The notes under the pieces are model-generated. The model did no database searches and had not been told where the DNA came from. It saw only the letters and a program-made list of their open reading frames with translations. Shown here one piece after another: positions 6,673-14,681 of a stretch of 21,893 bases of DNA (position 1 is the stretch's first letter; every line of letters begins with the position of its first letter). The position numbers were made by a program, and so were the translations under genes. Origin of the DNA: an uncultured Collinsella sp. (lineage in GTDB: Bacteria; Actinomycetota; Coriobacteriia; Coriobacteriales; Coriobacteriaceae); assembly GCA_958408685.1 (NCBI GenBank), contig CATYLC010000028.1, positions 1 to 21,893 on the forward strand. Reading direction: 5' to 3'.

Positions 6673-8907
6673 ATGGGTCCTCGCCAACGACAGGGACGCA
6701 GCCGTTCAAAGACGCATGCCCTGCCCATAATCCTGCTCTCGTTTTTGGGCTTTTTGCTTATCGCGGGCGTGGCATTTGGCATCGGCATGGTCGGCAACGT
6801 CAACCGCTGGCTGTCCGATCTGCCCGACTACACCGACGCCAACGCGTATCTGGTGAGCGAGCCCACCGAGATCGTCGACTGCAACGGCAACAAGATCGCG
6901 AGCTTCTACACGCAAAACCGCAAGTCCATCACCAAGGACGAGGTCTCCCCCTACGTGCTGCAGGGCACCGTTGACGTCGAGGACGAGCGCTTCTACGAGC
7001 ACGGCGGTATCGACCTGTGGGGTATCGCGCGTGCTGCGGTGGCAACCCTCGGCGGCGGGCACGAAGGCGCCTCGACTATCACCCAGCAGCTGGTGCGCAA
7101 CACCATCCTGCAGGAGGAGCAGTTCGACTCGACCATCGAGCGTAAGGTGCGCGAGGCCTACATCGCCGTAAAGATGGAGGACATGTACTCCAAAGACGAG
7201 ATCCTCATGATGTACCTCAACACCATCTATTACGGTCACGGCGCCTACGGTATTGAGGCCGCCGCCGAGACCTACCTGTCCAAGAGCGCCGCAGACCTCA
7301 CCCTGAGCGAGGCCGCGCTGTTGATCGGCCTTCCCAACTCGCCCTCGCAGTACGACCCCACGGTCAACCCCGACCTGGCGCTGTCCCGTCGCAACAAGGT
7401 CCTCGACAACATGCTGCGCCTGGGCCACATTACGCAGGAGGAGCACGATGCCGCACAGGCCGAGCCCATCACCCTCAACGTGACCGAAATCTCGGGCAGC
7501 GGCGTTGACGTATACTCGCAGCCCTACTTTGTCGCCTATGTTAAGCAGCTGCTGGAGCAGGAGTTCTCGACCGACGTGCTCTTTAAGGGCGGCCTGACCG
7601 TCAAGACCACCATCGACCCCACGATGCAGCAGGTGGCAGAGAATGCCGTTCGCGAGCAGCTCGACACGCTCTCGCTCGACGGCCTGGACATGGGCATGGT
7701 CGTCGTCGACCCCAAGACCGGCTACATCAAGTGCATGGTGGGCGGCTACGATTACAACGCCGACGAGAACCACGTAAACCATGCCACGGCCAAGCGTCCC
7801 GTCGGCTCCACCTTTAAGGCCTTTACGCTGGCAACTGCCATCCAAAACGGCATGAACCCCAACGTCACCCTCAACTGCAACTCGCCGCTCAAGGCCAAGG
7901 GCACCACGACCGAGGTCCAAAACTACGCCAACCATAGCTATGGCAACATCACGCTTAAGCAGGCGACGGCATACTCCTCCAACACCGGCTACATCCAGGT
8001 GGCGGAAGCCGTCGGCAACAGCAAGATCATCTCGCTCGTCAAAAAGCTCGGCATCGATCCCGCCAAGGACAACATCGAGGACGTTCCCGTCATGACCCTC
8101 GGCACCGGCTCGATCTCGCCGCTCGAGATGGCCGCCGCCTACGCGACGTTTGCCAACGGCGGCTACTATCGCCAGCCGATCGCCATCACCGAGATTGACT
8201 CTCGTACCGGTTCGGTGCTGTACCAGCACACCGACAATCCCTCACAGGTACTTACCGAGGGCGAGGCCGCCGCGGTCACCGATGTTCTGTCCGGCGTCAT
8301 GAAGGGCGGCGGTACGGGTGCTGCCGGCGCCCTGAGCGTCAACCAGCCCTATGCCGGCAAGACGGGCACCACCGACAACACCACCAACCTGTGGTTCTGC
8401 GGCTATACCCCGCAGCTGGCGTGCGCCCTGTGGACCGGCTATTCCGCGGGCGAGATTCCCATCCAAAAATACGGCACAGACCTGCTGGGCGACAGCACCA
8501 ACCTGCCTGTCTTTAAGCGGTTTATGAACACCGTTCTGACCGGTACCGAGCGCGAGGAGTTTGCGACCGGAACGGCGCCCACCTACAAGAACAACAGCGT
8601 CTGGAAGTTCTACGGCACCAACAACACCAAGAAGACGGAGAACGACGACAAGGACGAGAACGAGGACGAAGAGGAAACCACCACAACGACTACCACGACG
8701 ACCACGACCACCGAGACCACGGGCGGCGACACCACCGGCGGCACCGGTACGACCGGTGGCTCGACGGGCGGCTCCACTGGTGGTTCGACCGGCGGCGATG
8801 GCGGCACGCCTACGCCTACGCCTACGCCTACACCCACTCCCGACCCCTCGCCTACGCCTACACCCACTCCCGACCCCTCGCCCACGCCTGACGATACGGT
8901 TGGCTAG
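6673..8907 (+). CDS. Class A penicillin-binding protein (transglycosylase/transpeptidase)
   Basis: This 744-residue bifunctional cell-wall synthase polymerises lipid II and cross-links peptidoglycan outside the membrane. A single transmembrane anchor spans about residues 16-40, after a basic cytosolic N-terminus. The GT51 transglycosylase domain shows EDERFYEHGG (103-112) and GASTITQQ (132-139). The transpeptidase domain shows STFK with catalytic Ser379 (379-382), SSN (435-437) and KTG (563-565). From about residue 650 the tail is low-complexity: acidic Asp/Glu, then Thr-rich, Gly/Ser/Thr-rich and (Thr-Pro)n repeats. The ATG at 6673 is chosen because GGAGGT lies 6 nt upstream; the frame is open to 6550 but has no SD there. 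It is the only plus-strand gene here and ends in a strong terminator. Confidence 0.95.
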   Translation: MGPRQRQGRSRSKTHALPIILLSFLGFLLIAGVAFGIGMVGNVNRWLSDLPDYTDANAYLVSEPTEIVDCNGNKIASFYTQNRKSITKDEVSPYVLQGTVDVEDERFYEHGGIDLWGIARAAVATLGGGHEGASTITQQLVRNTILQEEQFDSTIERKVREAYIAVKMEDMYSKDEILMMYLNTIYYGHGAYGIEAAAETYLSKSAADLTLSEAALLIGLPNSPSQYDPTVNPDLALSRRNKVLDNMLRLGHITQEEHDAAQAEPITLNVTEISGSGVDVYSQPYFVAYVKQLLEQEFSTDVLFKGGLTVKTTIDPTMQQVAENAVREQLDTLSLDGLDMGMVVVDPKTGYIKCMVGGYDYNADENHVNHATAKRPVGSTFKAFTLATAIQNGMNPNVTLNCNSPLKAKGTTTEVQNYANHSYGNITLKQATAYSSNTGYIQVAEAVGNSKIISLVKKLGIDPAKDNIEDVPVMTLGTGSISPLEMAAAYATFANGGYYRQPIAITEIDSRTGSVLYQHTDNPSQVLTEGEAAAVTDVLSGVMKGGGTGAAGALSVNQPYAGKTGTTDNTTNLWFCGYTPQLACALWTGYSAGEIPIQKYGTDLLGDSTNLPVFKRFMNTVLTGTEREEFATGTAPTYKNNSVWKFYGTNNTKKTENDDKDENEDEEETTTTTTTTTTTTETTGGDTTGGTGTTGGSTGGSTGGSTGGDGGTPTPTPTPTPTPDPSPTPTPTPDPSPTPDDTVG
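8684..8880 (+). repeat. Low-complexity repeats encoding the PBP tail
   Basis: A Thr-codon run (about 8684-8711) is followed by 12-bp Gly-Ser-Thr-Gly units (about 8754-8796), CCTACG hexamers (about 8810-8830), and two perfect 30-bp copies at 8821-8850 and 8851-8880. All keep the reading frame. Such repeats change length easily by slippage. Confidence 0.85.
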
Positions 8908-8930
8908 AAATTCATCCGGCCATTAGCAAC

Positions 8931-8976
8931 AAGGCCCCCGAGCAGCTTATTAAAGTGCTCGGGGGCCTTTTAGTTT
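8931..8976 (+). terminator. Rho-independent terminator of the PBP gene
   Basis: AAGGCCCCCGAGCA (8931-8944) pairs perfectly with TGCTCGGGGGCCTT (8956-8969) around an 11-nt loop, followed by TTTTAGTTT. It lies 24 nt after the PBP stop. The AA-rich 5' foot gives some activity on the minus strand too. Confidence 0.92.
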
Positions 8977-9010
8977 AAAGCGACCTGGTGGACGGCCTTT
9001 ATACCGGCAA

Positions 9011-9047
9011 ACAATATAGGGGGTACCGACCAACGTCGATACCCCCT
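9011..9047 (-). terminator. Probable terminator of argR
   Basis: AGGGGGTA (9018-9025) pairs with TACCCCCT (9040-9047), with CGAC/GTCG (9027-9030/9035-9038) stacked inside. On the minus strand it is followed by the U-rich but interrupted AUAUUGUUU. It lies about 50 nt past the argR stop in the convergent PBP/argR gap. Confidence 0.65.
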
Positions 9048-9096
9048 TACAAGCCACCATGTCACGCACACAGTGCCGAGCGCACGACCCGCACGC

Positions 9097-9534
9097 CTAC
9101 TTGCGAGAATTGCTCAGCTTATTGATCAGCGCCTCGAGACGCTCGCCGTCCTCGGCCGTCTGGGCAATAACCAAAATCGTATCGTTGCCGGCAAGCGAGC
9201 CAAGCACATCGGGCAACTCTGCCGCATCAACGGCGGCGGCGATGCCGGAAGCCGTACCAGGCTGAGCCTTGATCATAACCAGATTATCGGTGCGCAGAAC
9301 GCCCGTTACGAGCTCGGAAACCATACGCTGCAGGTGCAGGTCCTCTGCCAGAACATAGATACCCTCGGGGAGCTTACGCAGCCCCATATCGGCAATATCG
9401 CGAGAGACAGTCGCCTGCGTGCAATCAAAGCCCATAGCGCGGAGCTCATCGACCAGCACGCGCTGCGTGCGGACGTCCTTATTGCGCACAATATCTCTAA
9501 TGGCATCCTGGCGCCCATTGCGTTTTTTAGCCAT
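9097..9534 (-). CDS. argR: Arginine repressor
   Basis: This 145-residue transcription factor represses arginine biosynthesis and can activate catabolism, with arginine as co-repressor in a hexamer. The N-terminal winged helix-turn-helix contains CTQATVSRDIADMG, the recognition helix. The C-terminal domain has the arginine-binding and oligomerisation motif PGTASGIAAAVD followed by LAGNDTILVI. The ATG at 9534 follows GAGAGAGG at good spacing; the frame is open 11 codons further to 9567, but that start has no SD. No arginine genes are next to it; it sits between the PBP and a glycosyltransferase gene. Palindromes 5' of the gene (9568-9582 and nearby) are candidates for autoregulation. Confidence 0.94.
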   Translation of the reverse strand: MAKKRNGRQDAIRDIVRNKDVRTQRVLVDELRAMGFDCTQATVSRDIADMGLRKLPEGIYVLAEDLHLQRMVSELVTGVLRTDNLVMIKAQPGTASGIAAAVDAAELPDVLGSLAGNDTILVIAQTAEDGERLEALINKLSNSRK

Positions 9535-9567
9535 ACAAACCCTCTCTCCAAAAGATGGCGGAGACAA

Positions 9568-9603
9568 TCAATCAGTGATTGAATAGTTTAACGCTATTTG
9601 AAG
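9568..9603. promoter_or_regulatory. Palindromes upstream of argR (possible ARG-box-like operator)
   Basis: TCAATCA-G-TGATTGA (9568-9582) is a perfect odd palindrome. It overlaps TTGAATAG, which contains the TGAAT half-site of the known ARG box. An AATAG-n7-CTATT type inverted repeat lies next to it on the minus strand. The match to a full 18-bp ARG box is imperfect, so autoregulation is only suggested. Confidence 0.4.
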
Positions 9604-9627
9604 GCTTTTGTGTATAAGAACGCATTT

Positions 9628-9655
9628 CGAAACAATTCTATGCAAGTTTGTTTCG
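9628..9655. promoter_or_regulatory. Inverted repeat between the glycosyltransferase and argR genes
   Basis: CGAAACAA (9628-9635) and TTGTTTCG (9648-9655) form a perfect 8-bp inverted repeat with a 12-nt loop, 12 nt 3' of the glycosyltransferase stop. No U-tract follows on the minus strand. It could be an operator for argR or a weak transcript end. Confidence 0.4.
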
Positions 9656-9666
9656 TAATGAGCCGT

Positions 9667-10716
9667 TTAGGCGGTTTTTGCGCCCGTCCGGTTAAGAAAA
9701 GCTGCCAGATGCGTACACATCACGCAGCGCGCGGGCTTGGCGCTGGCAATCGGCCCAAACAACAGACCGAGTCCCCGATGGTTGTCCTTGAGCGCGGCGA
9801 CCATCTGACGGGTTCGAGGCGCATCGAGCATATCACGCATGCGGGCGGAACGCTCGATTGACGACAACCCATGCGGGCTCAGGCACAAATTCTCGATGCA
9901 GGCGACCAGTCCGGCAAAGTAGAACTTTTGGCTTGCCAGCTTGAGCCGACCACCGCTATCTGCTTCCGAGAGTGAGTCCGCAAGCTCGTCGAGTGCTCGG
10001 ATGTCATCGGATACCTTGGCATACATGGTGGGATCAAAGGCATCTGTAAGCTTAGGTGCCGCGGCGTGGAAACAAGCGTCGCCGCAGCCGGAGACGCACT
10101 GCGCCCGCGAGAGCGCGCACGCCATAAACCCAACTGTGCGAAACACCTTGCCGCACAAAAGGCATGCCTCAAACAGCGGACGGCTATACATCACGCCAGA
10201 GGTCTGAGCGACTAGGCCGCCCAAAATCAACTGGGGCAGCCCAGTCACCATAGAAGACTCGTCTTCTATGGCAATAGGGGCAGCATCCAAGACGCGCGAA
10301 TGACGCTCGCGATGCGCATCGTATCGATCGAGCGACACCGAGGGGAGCACAATGTCTGCCGCAGTATCGCACGCGATATCGACCATCTTGGAAAGGGACT
10401 GCGGAGCAAACCACTCATCGGCGTTCATAGCGATGATTTGAGAGCCACGCGAGGCAGCAAAACCGGCACGAAGACAAGCACCGCGCTTCGCGTCCTCGAC
10501 GTCAATCAAATCAATATGGATGTCCCTGTCGGCAGCAACTTGAAGCGAATGGCGCACACCGGGCGCAGCATCGCGGCAGACAACGACAATCTGCAAATCG
10601 TAGAGGTCTTGGTTCTGGATACTCTCGAGCGCACGCATCGCATAGCTGGGCGAACCTTCTACCACAAGGATCACCGAAAGTCGCGGATGCGAGCCACGTC
10701 GAACCAAGTTATCCAT
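9667..10716 (-). CDS. Glycosyltransferase family 2-like protein
   Basis: The 349-residue product begins with a GT-A fold: LSVILVVEGSPSY and a run of alternating strands and helices up to AMNADEWF (Asp100-Glu101), which takes the place of the DxD metal/nucleotide-sugar motif. The C-terminal half is helical, unusually rich in Cys (a dense cluster around FEACLLCGK and a CVMC near the end), and I do not recognise it. Donor and acceptor cannot be assigned; surface glycan synthesis is the usual role. No transmembrane segment is seen, so it is likely cytosolic. The ATG at 10716 lies almost on top of GAGAGG; a TTG at 10707, 9 nt from that SD, is a reasonable alternative. It follows truA after 152 nt, including a hairpin. 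Confidence 0.75.
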   Translation of the reverse strand: MDNLVRRGSHPRLSVILVVEGSPSYAMRALESIQNQDLYDLQIVVVCRDAAPGVRHSLQVAADRDIHIDLIDVEDAKRGACLRAGFAASRGSQIIAMNADEWFAPQSLSKMVDIACDTAADIVLPSVSLDRYDAHRERHSRVLDAAPIAIEDESSMVTGLPQLILGGLVAQTSGVMYSRPLFEACLLCGKVFRTVGFMACALSRAQCVSGCGDACFHAAAPKLTDAFDPTMYAKVSDDIRALDELADSLSEADSGGRLKLASQKFYFAGLVACIENLCLSPHGLSSIERSARMRDMLDAPRTRQMVAALKDNHRGLGLLFGPIASAKPARCVMCTHLAAFLNRTGAKTA

Positions 10717-10841
10717 CCTCTCGACAGCAATGAATCAAACCGTGGTTCATGGTACACCCCAGCAATAAAAGCAATGAGACACCGGTTGTATTGCACGCCA
10801 AGAACAGATGTTGAACACGCGCAGCCCACAGATGACGGGTG

Positions 10842-10860
10842 TCGACGCACGACGCGTCGA
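10842..10860 (-). terminator. Hairpin just after truA
   Basis: TCGACGC (10842-10848) pairs with GCGTCGA (10854-10860) around 5 nt, only 8 nt past the truA stop. No U-tract follows on the minus strand, so termination would be weak. The rest of the 152-nt gap to the glycosyltransferase shows no clear promoter. Confidence 0.35.
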
Positions 10861-10868
10861 GCCCTCCC

Positions 10869-11693
10869 CTAGTCGAGCACGACGAGCTCGGCGGGATCGT
10901 AATCCACGCCCATAAACGTAAGGCCGCAGGCAGGAGCCGTGGGGCCCGCAGCGGTACGGTCGCAAGCATCGATGACCTCGCGCATCCACTCGGGTTCACG
11001 GCGATGCATGCCAATCTCGACAAGCGTGCCCACGATCGTGCGGACCATCGAATGCAGAAACGCATTGCCCTCGATGGTAAACGTCAGGATGTCCTCGCCA
11101 AACGCAACCTCATGGCCAAACTCGGCACGCATCACGCAGCGGTGCGTGGGCTTGCCCACAGCAGACGCCACCTTGCAAAAGCTCTTGAAGTCCTGCTCGC
11201 CCAGCAGCGCGGGACAGGCCGCAGACATCGCCTCAACATCCAATGGGTAGCGATGCCACCACACCGCACCGCGCGAAAGCACAGGGCGCGCGTCGCGATC
11301 GGCAATACGGTACGTATACGTACGGGAACGCGCATCAAAGCGTGCAGAAAAGCCTTTACGGGCCTTGTAGACCTCGTTTATGGCGATATCTTTGGGCAGG
11401 AGGGCATCCATAGCCTTCAGCCACCTACGGCGCGTCAAAGCCAACTCAGCGTCCGTTACGGGCACGCTGATGAACTGTGCCACCGCATGCACGCCGGCAT
11501 CGGTACGCCCCGCACACGTCAGGTCGATCGGGCGGCGCAGGAGCGTCTCGATAGCGCGGCGCAACTCGCCCGCAACCGTCGTCTGACCGGGCTGCTCGGC
11601 AAAGCCGCTGTAAGACGAGCCATCGTAGGCCACGCGGAAAACGAGCGTGGCATCGAGCTCAGGAATCGAATTGAAATCAGACGGCGCGGTCAT
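10869..11693 (-). CDS. truA: tRNA pseudouridine(38-40) synthase TruA
   Basis: This 274-residue enzyme isomerises uridines 38-40 in the tRNA anticodon arm. It shows the TruA motif CAGRTDAGVHA with the catalytic Asp, an early VAYDGSSYSGF block, and FLHSMVRTIVGTL near the C-terminus. The ATG at 11693 follows GGGAG (11699-11703); a TTG at 11708 in frame overlaps that SD and was rejected. It lies 93 nt after rplQ, the order common in Gram-positives, but a strong terminator lies between. With only about 25 nt from U-tract to SD, truA probably depends on read-through or on a promoter hidden in rplQ. Confidence 0.95.
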   Translation of the reverse strand: MTAPSDFNSIPELDATLVFRVAYDGSSYSGFAEQPGQTTVAGELRRAIETLLRRPIDLTCAGRTDAGVHAVAQFISVPVTDAELALTRRRWLKAMDALLPKDIAINEVYKARKGFSARFDARSRTYTYRIADRDARPVLSRGAVWWHRYPLDVEAMSAACPALLGEQDFKSFCKVASAVGKPTHRCVMRAEFGHEVAFGEDILTFTIEGNAFLHSMVRTIVGTLVEIGMHRREPEWMREVIDACDRTAAGPTAPACGLTFMGVDYDPAELVVLD

Positions 11694-11728
11694 GGACGCT
11701 CCCAACAAACAGGCAATGGCATTTCGAC

Positions 11729-11759
11729 AAAAAAAGAGGGGTACGCGAACGTACCCCTC
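11729..11759 (-). terminator. Rho-independent terminator after rplQ
   Basis: GAGGGGTACG (11736-11745) pairs perfectly with CGTACCCCTC (11750-11759) around a 4-nt loop. On the minus strand seven U residues follow (11729-11735). It lies 26 nt past the rplQ stop and closes the infA-rplQ unit, though partial read-through into truA is likely. Confidence 0.93.
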
Positions 11760-11785
11760 GAATATAGCCTATGCAGACGGATTGT

Positions 11786-12253
11786 CTACTCAGCGGTCTC
11801 CTCAGCAGGAGCCTCCTCGGCAGCCTCGACCTTCTTGGGAGCAGCGGCCTTCTTGGGGGCCGGAGCAGCCTTCTTAGCCTTAGGCGTGCAAGGCTCGGTG
11901 ACGAGCTCCATGATAACGATGGGAGCGTTGTCGCCCTTGCGGTTACCGAGCTTCATGATGCGGGTGTAACCGCCGTTGCGGTCCTGCCACATGCCCTGAG
12001 CAGCCTTGTCGAAGATCTCGGCAACGAGCTGCTTATCGCCGAGCTTGGCGATAGCCAGACGACGAGAGTGCAGGTCGCCCTTCTTGGCCCAGGTGATGAT
12101 CGGATCGACGACCGAACGCAGCGCCTTAGCGCGGGTCTCGGTGGTCTTGATGCGGTCGTTCTCGAAGAGGGCCTTAGCAAGGCTCTTCTTCATGGCCTTG
12201 GTGTGGCTCGCATCGGTGCCGAGCTTCAGGCCCTTCTTAACGTTATGACGCAT
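11786..12253 (-). CDS. rplQ: 50S ribosomal protein L17 (bL17)
   Basis: This 155-residue large-subunit protein has the conserved N-terminus MRHNVKKGLKLGTDASHTKAM and the bL17 core to about residue 120. It continues with a C-terminal tail rich in Ala, Lys, Pro and Glu, which makes it longer than the E. coli protein (127). Such tails occur in some actinobacterial L17 proteins and are probably disordered on the ribosome surface. It is the last ribosomal gene of the unit, 30 nt after rpoA, and is followed by the strong terminator at 11729-11759. Confidence 0.97.
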   Translation of the reverse strand: MRHNVKKGLKLGTDASHTKAMKKSLAKALFENDRIKTTETRAKALRSVVDPIITWAKKGDLHSRRLAIAKLGDKQLVAEIFDKAAQGMWQDRNGGYTRIMKLGNRKGDNAPIVIMELVTEPCTPKAKKAAPAPKKAAAPKKVEAAEEAPAEETAE

Positions 12254-12283
12254 GGTCTAGTTTCTCCTCAAATATGCGAAGCA

Positions 12284-13225
12284 TTAAGCCTTCAGGCTCA
12301 GGCCCATGGACTCAAGCTTGTCCTTCACTTCCTCGATCGACTTAACACCGAAGTTACGGATGTTGAGCAGATCGTTCTCCGAGAACTCAACGAGCTGACG
12401 GACCGAGTGAATGCTGGCGCGCTTAAGGCAGTTGTAAGAACGGACGGAAAGGTCCAGATCCTCGATCTGCTTGTCCAGCTCGGCGTTGTCGTTGGTGACC
12501 TCGGGAGCGAAGATCGAAGCCTCCTCCTCGACCTCGGGGGTCTCGGCAAGGTTCATAAAGGCGGCCATATGCTGGTTGATGATATTGGCAGCCTGGACCA
12601 CGGCGTCGCGCGGGGCGATGGAGCCGTTGGTCTCGATCTCGAGGACAAGGCGGTCGTAGTCGGTGTGCTGACCGACACGGCAAGCCTCAACGAGCTTGGC
12701 GCAACGGGAAACCGGCGAGTACAGCGAGTCGACGTGGATCACACCGATGGGATCGTTGTCGCGCTTGTTGGCCTCGCCAGAAACATAGCCGCGGCCATAG
12801 CCGATGCGCATGCTCATGGTGAGATGGCCACCCTCGGTGAGCGTAGCAATGTGCTGCTCGGGGTTGACCAGCTCAAACTCGGACGGAATAAAGAAGTCCG
12901 CACCGGTGACCTCGCAGGGGCCGTCAACCGAGATGGTGGCGGTCGCCTCGTCGGTCGTGCCGAGAGCCCTGAAGACAAGACCCTTGACATTCAGGACGAT
13001 GTCGGTGACATCCTCGACCATGTTAGGGATGGTCATGAACTCGTGCTGCGCGCCATCGATCTGAATAGCCTCGACGGCGGCACCCTCGAGCGAGGACAGA
13101 AGAACGCGACGAAGGGAGTTACCCAGCGTATCGCCGTAGCCACGCTCGAGCGGCTCGACGGAGACACGAGCAGACGTCTCGTTGATCTCTTCGACCTGAA
13201 CCTGAGGCCTAATGAATTCTGACAT
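12284..13225 (-). CDS. rpoA: RNA polymerase alpha subunit
   Basis: The 313-residue alpha subunit dimerises to nucleate RNA polymerase assembly. The N-terminal domain (to about residue 230) includes ERGYGDTLGNSLRRVLLSSL. After an acidic linker (EEEASIFAPE region) the C-terminal domain (from about 250) has the helix-hairpin-helix LLNIRNFGVKSIEEVKDKL used for UP-element and activator contacts. The ATG at 13225 is the usual start. It lies between rpsD and rplQ as in most bacteria, 32 nt after rpsD, so it is co-expressed with ribosomal proteins. Confidence 0.98.
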   Translation of the reverse strand: MSEFIRPQVQVEEINETSARVSVEPLERGYGDTLGNSLRRVLLSSLEGAAVEAIQIDGAQHEFMTIPNMVEDVTDIVLNVKGLVFRALGTTDEATATISVDGPCEVTGADFFIPSEFELVNPEQHIATLTEGGHLTMSMRIGYGRGYVSGEANKRDNDPIGVIHVDSLYSPVSRCAKLVEACRVGQHTDYDRLVLEIETNGSIAPRDAVVQAANIINQHMAAFMNLAETPEVEEEASIFAPEVTNDNAELDKQIEDLDLSVRSYNCLKRASIHSVRQLVEFSENDLLNIRNFGVKSIEEVKDKLESMGLSLKA

Positions 13226-13257
13226 GTATTACCTCCAGCCTCAGCAGCCCGGATGGA

Positions 13258-13854
13258 CTACTTAGAGTAGAGCTCGACGATGAGCTGCTCGTTGATATCA
13301 CCGCTGATCTGCTCACGCGTCGGCAGAGCGAGCACGTTACCAGACAGCTTCTCGATATCGACCTCGAGCCAGCCAGGGACCTCAAAGCGCTCGGAGGAAA
13401 TCAGAGCCTCCTTGATGGGGAGGAGGTCACGGAACTTCTCGCCGACAGCGACGACGTCGCCGGCCTTGACGCGGTAGGACGGGATGTCCACGCGCTTGCC
13501 GTTCACGGTGAAGTGACCGTGACGGACGGACTGACGAGCCTCTTTGCGGGTGCGGGCGAAGCCAAGACGGAAGACGACGTTGTCGAGACGAGACTCAAGA
13601 ATGATCATGAGGTTCTCACCGGTGACGCCGTTCATCTTACGGGCCTTGTTGAAGTAGCCGTGGAACTGCTTCTCCAGAACGCCATAGATGAACTTGACCT
13701 TCTGCTTCTCGCGCAGCTGCATGCCGTACTCAGATTCCTTGCGACGGCGCTTGGGCTGACGGATAGATTCCTTCTTGCTGCTGTAACCGAGCTCAGCGGG
13801 ATCGATCCCGAGCTGACGGCAGCGCTTAAGAACAGGAGTCCTGTCGATTGCCAT
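13258..13854 (-). CDS. rpsD: 30S ribosomal protein S4 (uS4)
   Basis: This 198-residue protein is a primary 16S rRNA binder and assembly starter. The S4 RNA-binding domain (LESRLDNVVFRLGFARTRKEA) is in the middle. The N-terminus (MAIDRTPVLKRCRQLG) keeps only one Cys, so this is the zinc-free form of S4. In other bacteria S4 represses its own operon by binding mRNA near rpsM; no such site could be identified here. It lies 19 nt after rpsK in the alpha-operon order. Confidence 0.97.
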   Translation of the reverse strand: MAIDRTPVLKRCRQLGIDPAELGYSSKKESIRQPKRRRKESEYGMQLREKQKVKFIYGVLEKQFHGYFNKARKMNGVTGENLMIILESRLDNVVFRLGFARTRKEARQSVRHGHFTVNGKRVDIPSYRVKAGDVVAVGEKFRDLLPIKEALISSERFEVPGWLEVDIEKLSGNVLALPTREQISGDINEQLIVELYSK

Positions 13855-13873
13855 ATTGATACGATCCTTTCAG

Positions 13874-14278
13874 TTACACGCGGCGACGCTTCTTGGGGCG
13901 GCAGCCGTTGTGCGGAATGGGGGTCTTGTCCTGGATGCTCGAGACCTCGAGGCCAGCAGCCTGGAGGGAGCGGATGGCGGTCTCACGACCGGAGCCGGGG
14001 CCCTTGACGAAGACGGAAACCTTCTTCATACCGTGCTCCATGGCCTGCTTGGCAGCAGCCTCGGCAGCCATCTGGGCAGCGAACGGCGTGGACTTACGGG
14101 AGCCCTTGAAGCCCACCTGGCCAGCCGACTTCCAGGAAATGACGTTGCCCTGGGGATCGGTGATCGAAACGATCGTGTTGTTGAACGTAGAACGGATGTG
14201 AGCCTGGCCCACGGAAATGTTCTTACGGTCCGCGCGCTTCAGACGGGCAGCGCGAACGTTCTTCTTAGCAGTAGCCAT
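13874..14278 (-). CDS. rpsK: 30S ribosomal protein S11 (uS11)
   Basis: This 134-residue protein of the 30S platform contacts 16S rRNA and neighbours S7 and S18 around the mRNA exit. The core includes AHIRSTFNNTIVSITDPQGN and the basic C-terminus HNGCRPKKRRRV typical of the family. Length matches other actinobacterial S11 proteins. The ATG at 14278 is 14 nt from the rpsM stop. Confidence 0.98.
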   Translation of the reverse strand: MATAKKNVRAARLKRADRKNISVGQAHIRSTFNNTIVSITDPQGNVISWKSAGQVGFKGSRKSTPFAAQMAAEAAAKQAMEHGMKKVSVFVKGPGSGRETAIRSLQAAGLEVSSIQDKTPIPHNGCRPKKRRRV

Positions 14279-14292
14279 CTATCTAGCGCTCC

Positions 14293-14667
14293 TTATTTCT
14301 TCTTCTTAGCACCGATCTGACGCTTCGGGCCCTTGCGGGTACGAGCGTTAGTGTGGGTGCGCTGGCCGCGGACCGGGAGGCCCTTGCGGTGACGAAGGCC
14401 GCGGTTGCAGCCGATGTCCATAAGGCGCTTGACGTTCTGGTTGCGCTCACGGCGGAGGTCGCCCTCAACCATGATCTGGTTCTTATCGATATAATCGCGG
14501 ATGGCGTTAACCTCATCCTCGGTGAGGTCCTTAACGCGCGTATCCACGTTAACGTTGCACTCGACGCAAATCTTCGTCGCAGTGGTGCGGCCGATGCCGT
14601 AAATGTAGGTCAGACCGATCTCAACGCGCTTCTCACGCGGGAGGTCGACACCATTAATACGGGCCAA
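14293..14667 (-). CDS. rpsM: 30S ribosomal protein S13 (uS13), TTG start
   Basis: This 124-residue protein of the 30S head contacts the P-site tRNA and forms bridges with the 50S subunit. It begins ARINGVDLPREKR after the initiator, contains the helix-two-turn-helix GIGRTTATKIC, and has a basic tail ending IGAKKKK. The start is TTG at 14667: it matches the universal N-terminus, has GAGGAG at 6-nt spacing, and no in-frame ATG is near. It follows rpmJ closely (14 nt). Confidence 0.97.
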   Translation of the reverse strand: MARINGVDLPREKRVEIGLTYIYGIGRTTATKICVECNVNVDTRVKDLTEDEVNAIRDYIDKNQIMVEGDLRRERNQNVKRLMDIGCNRGLRHRKGLPVRGQRTHTNARTRKGPKRQIGAKKKK

Positions 14668-14681
14668 CGTAGTCTCCTCTC

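Noticed and set aside
11771..13222. Long plus-strand open frame antisense to rplQ and rpoA (similar ones oppose secY, rplF/rpsH, tyrS and the PBP)
   Set aside because: It spans two well-known genes and their gap; composition reflects mirrored codon bias rather than a protein.
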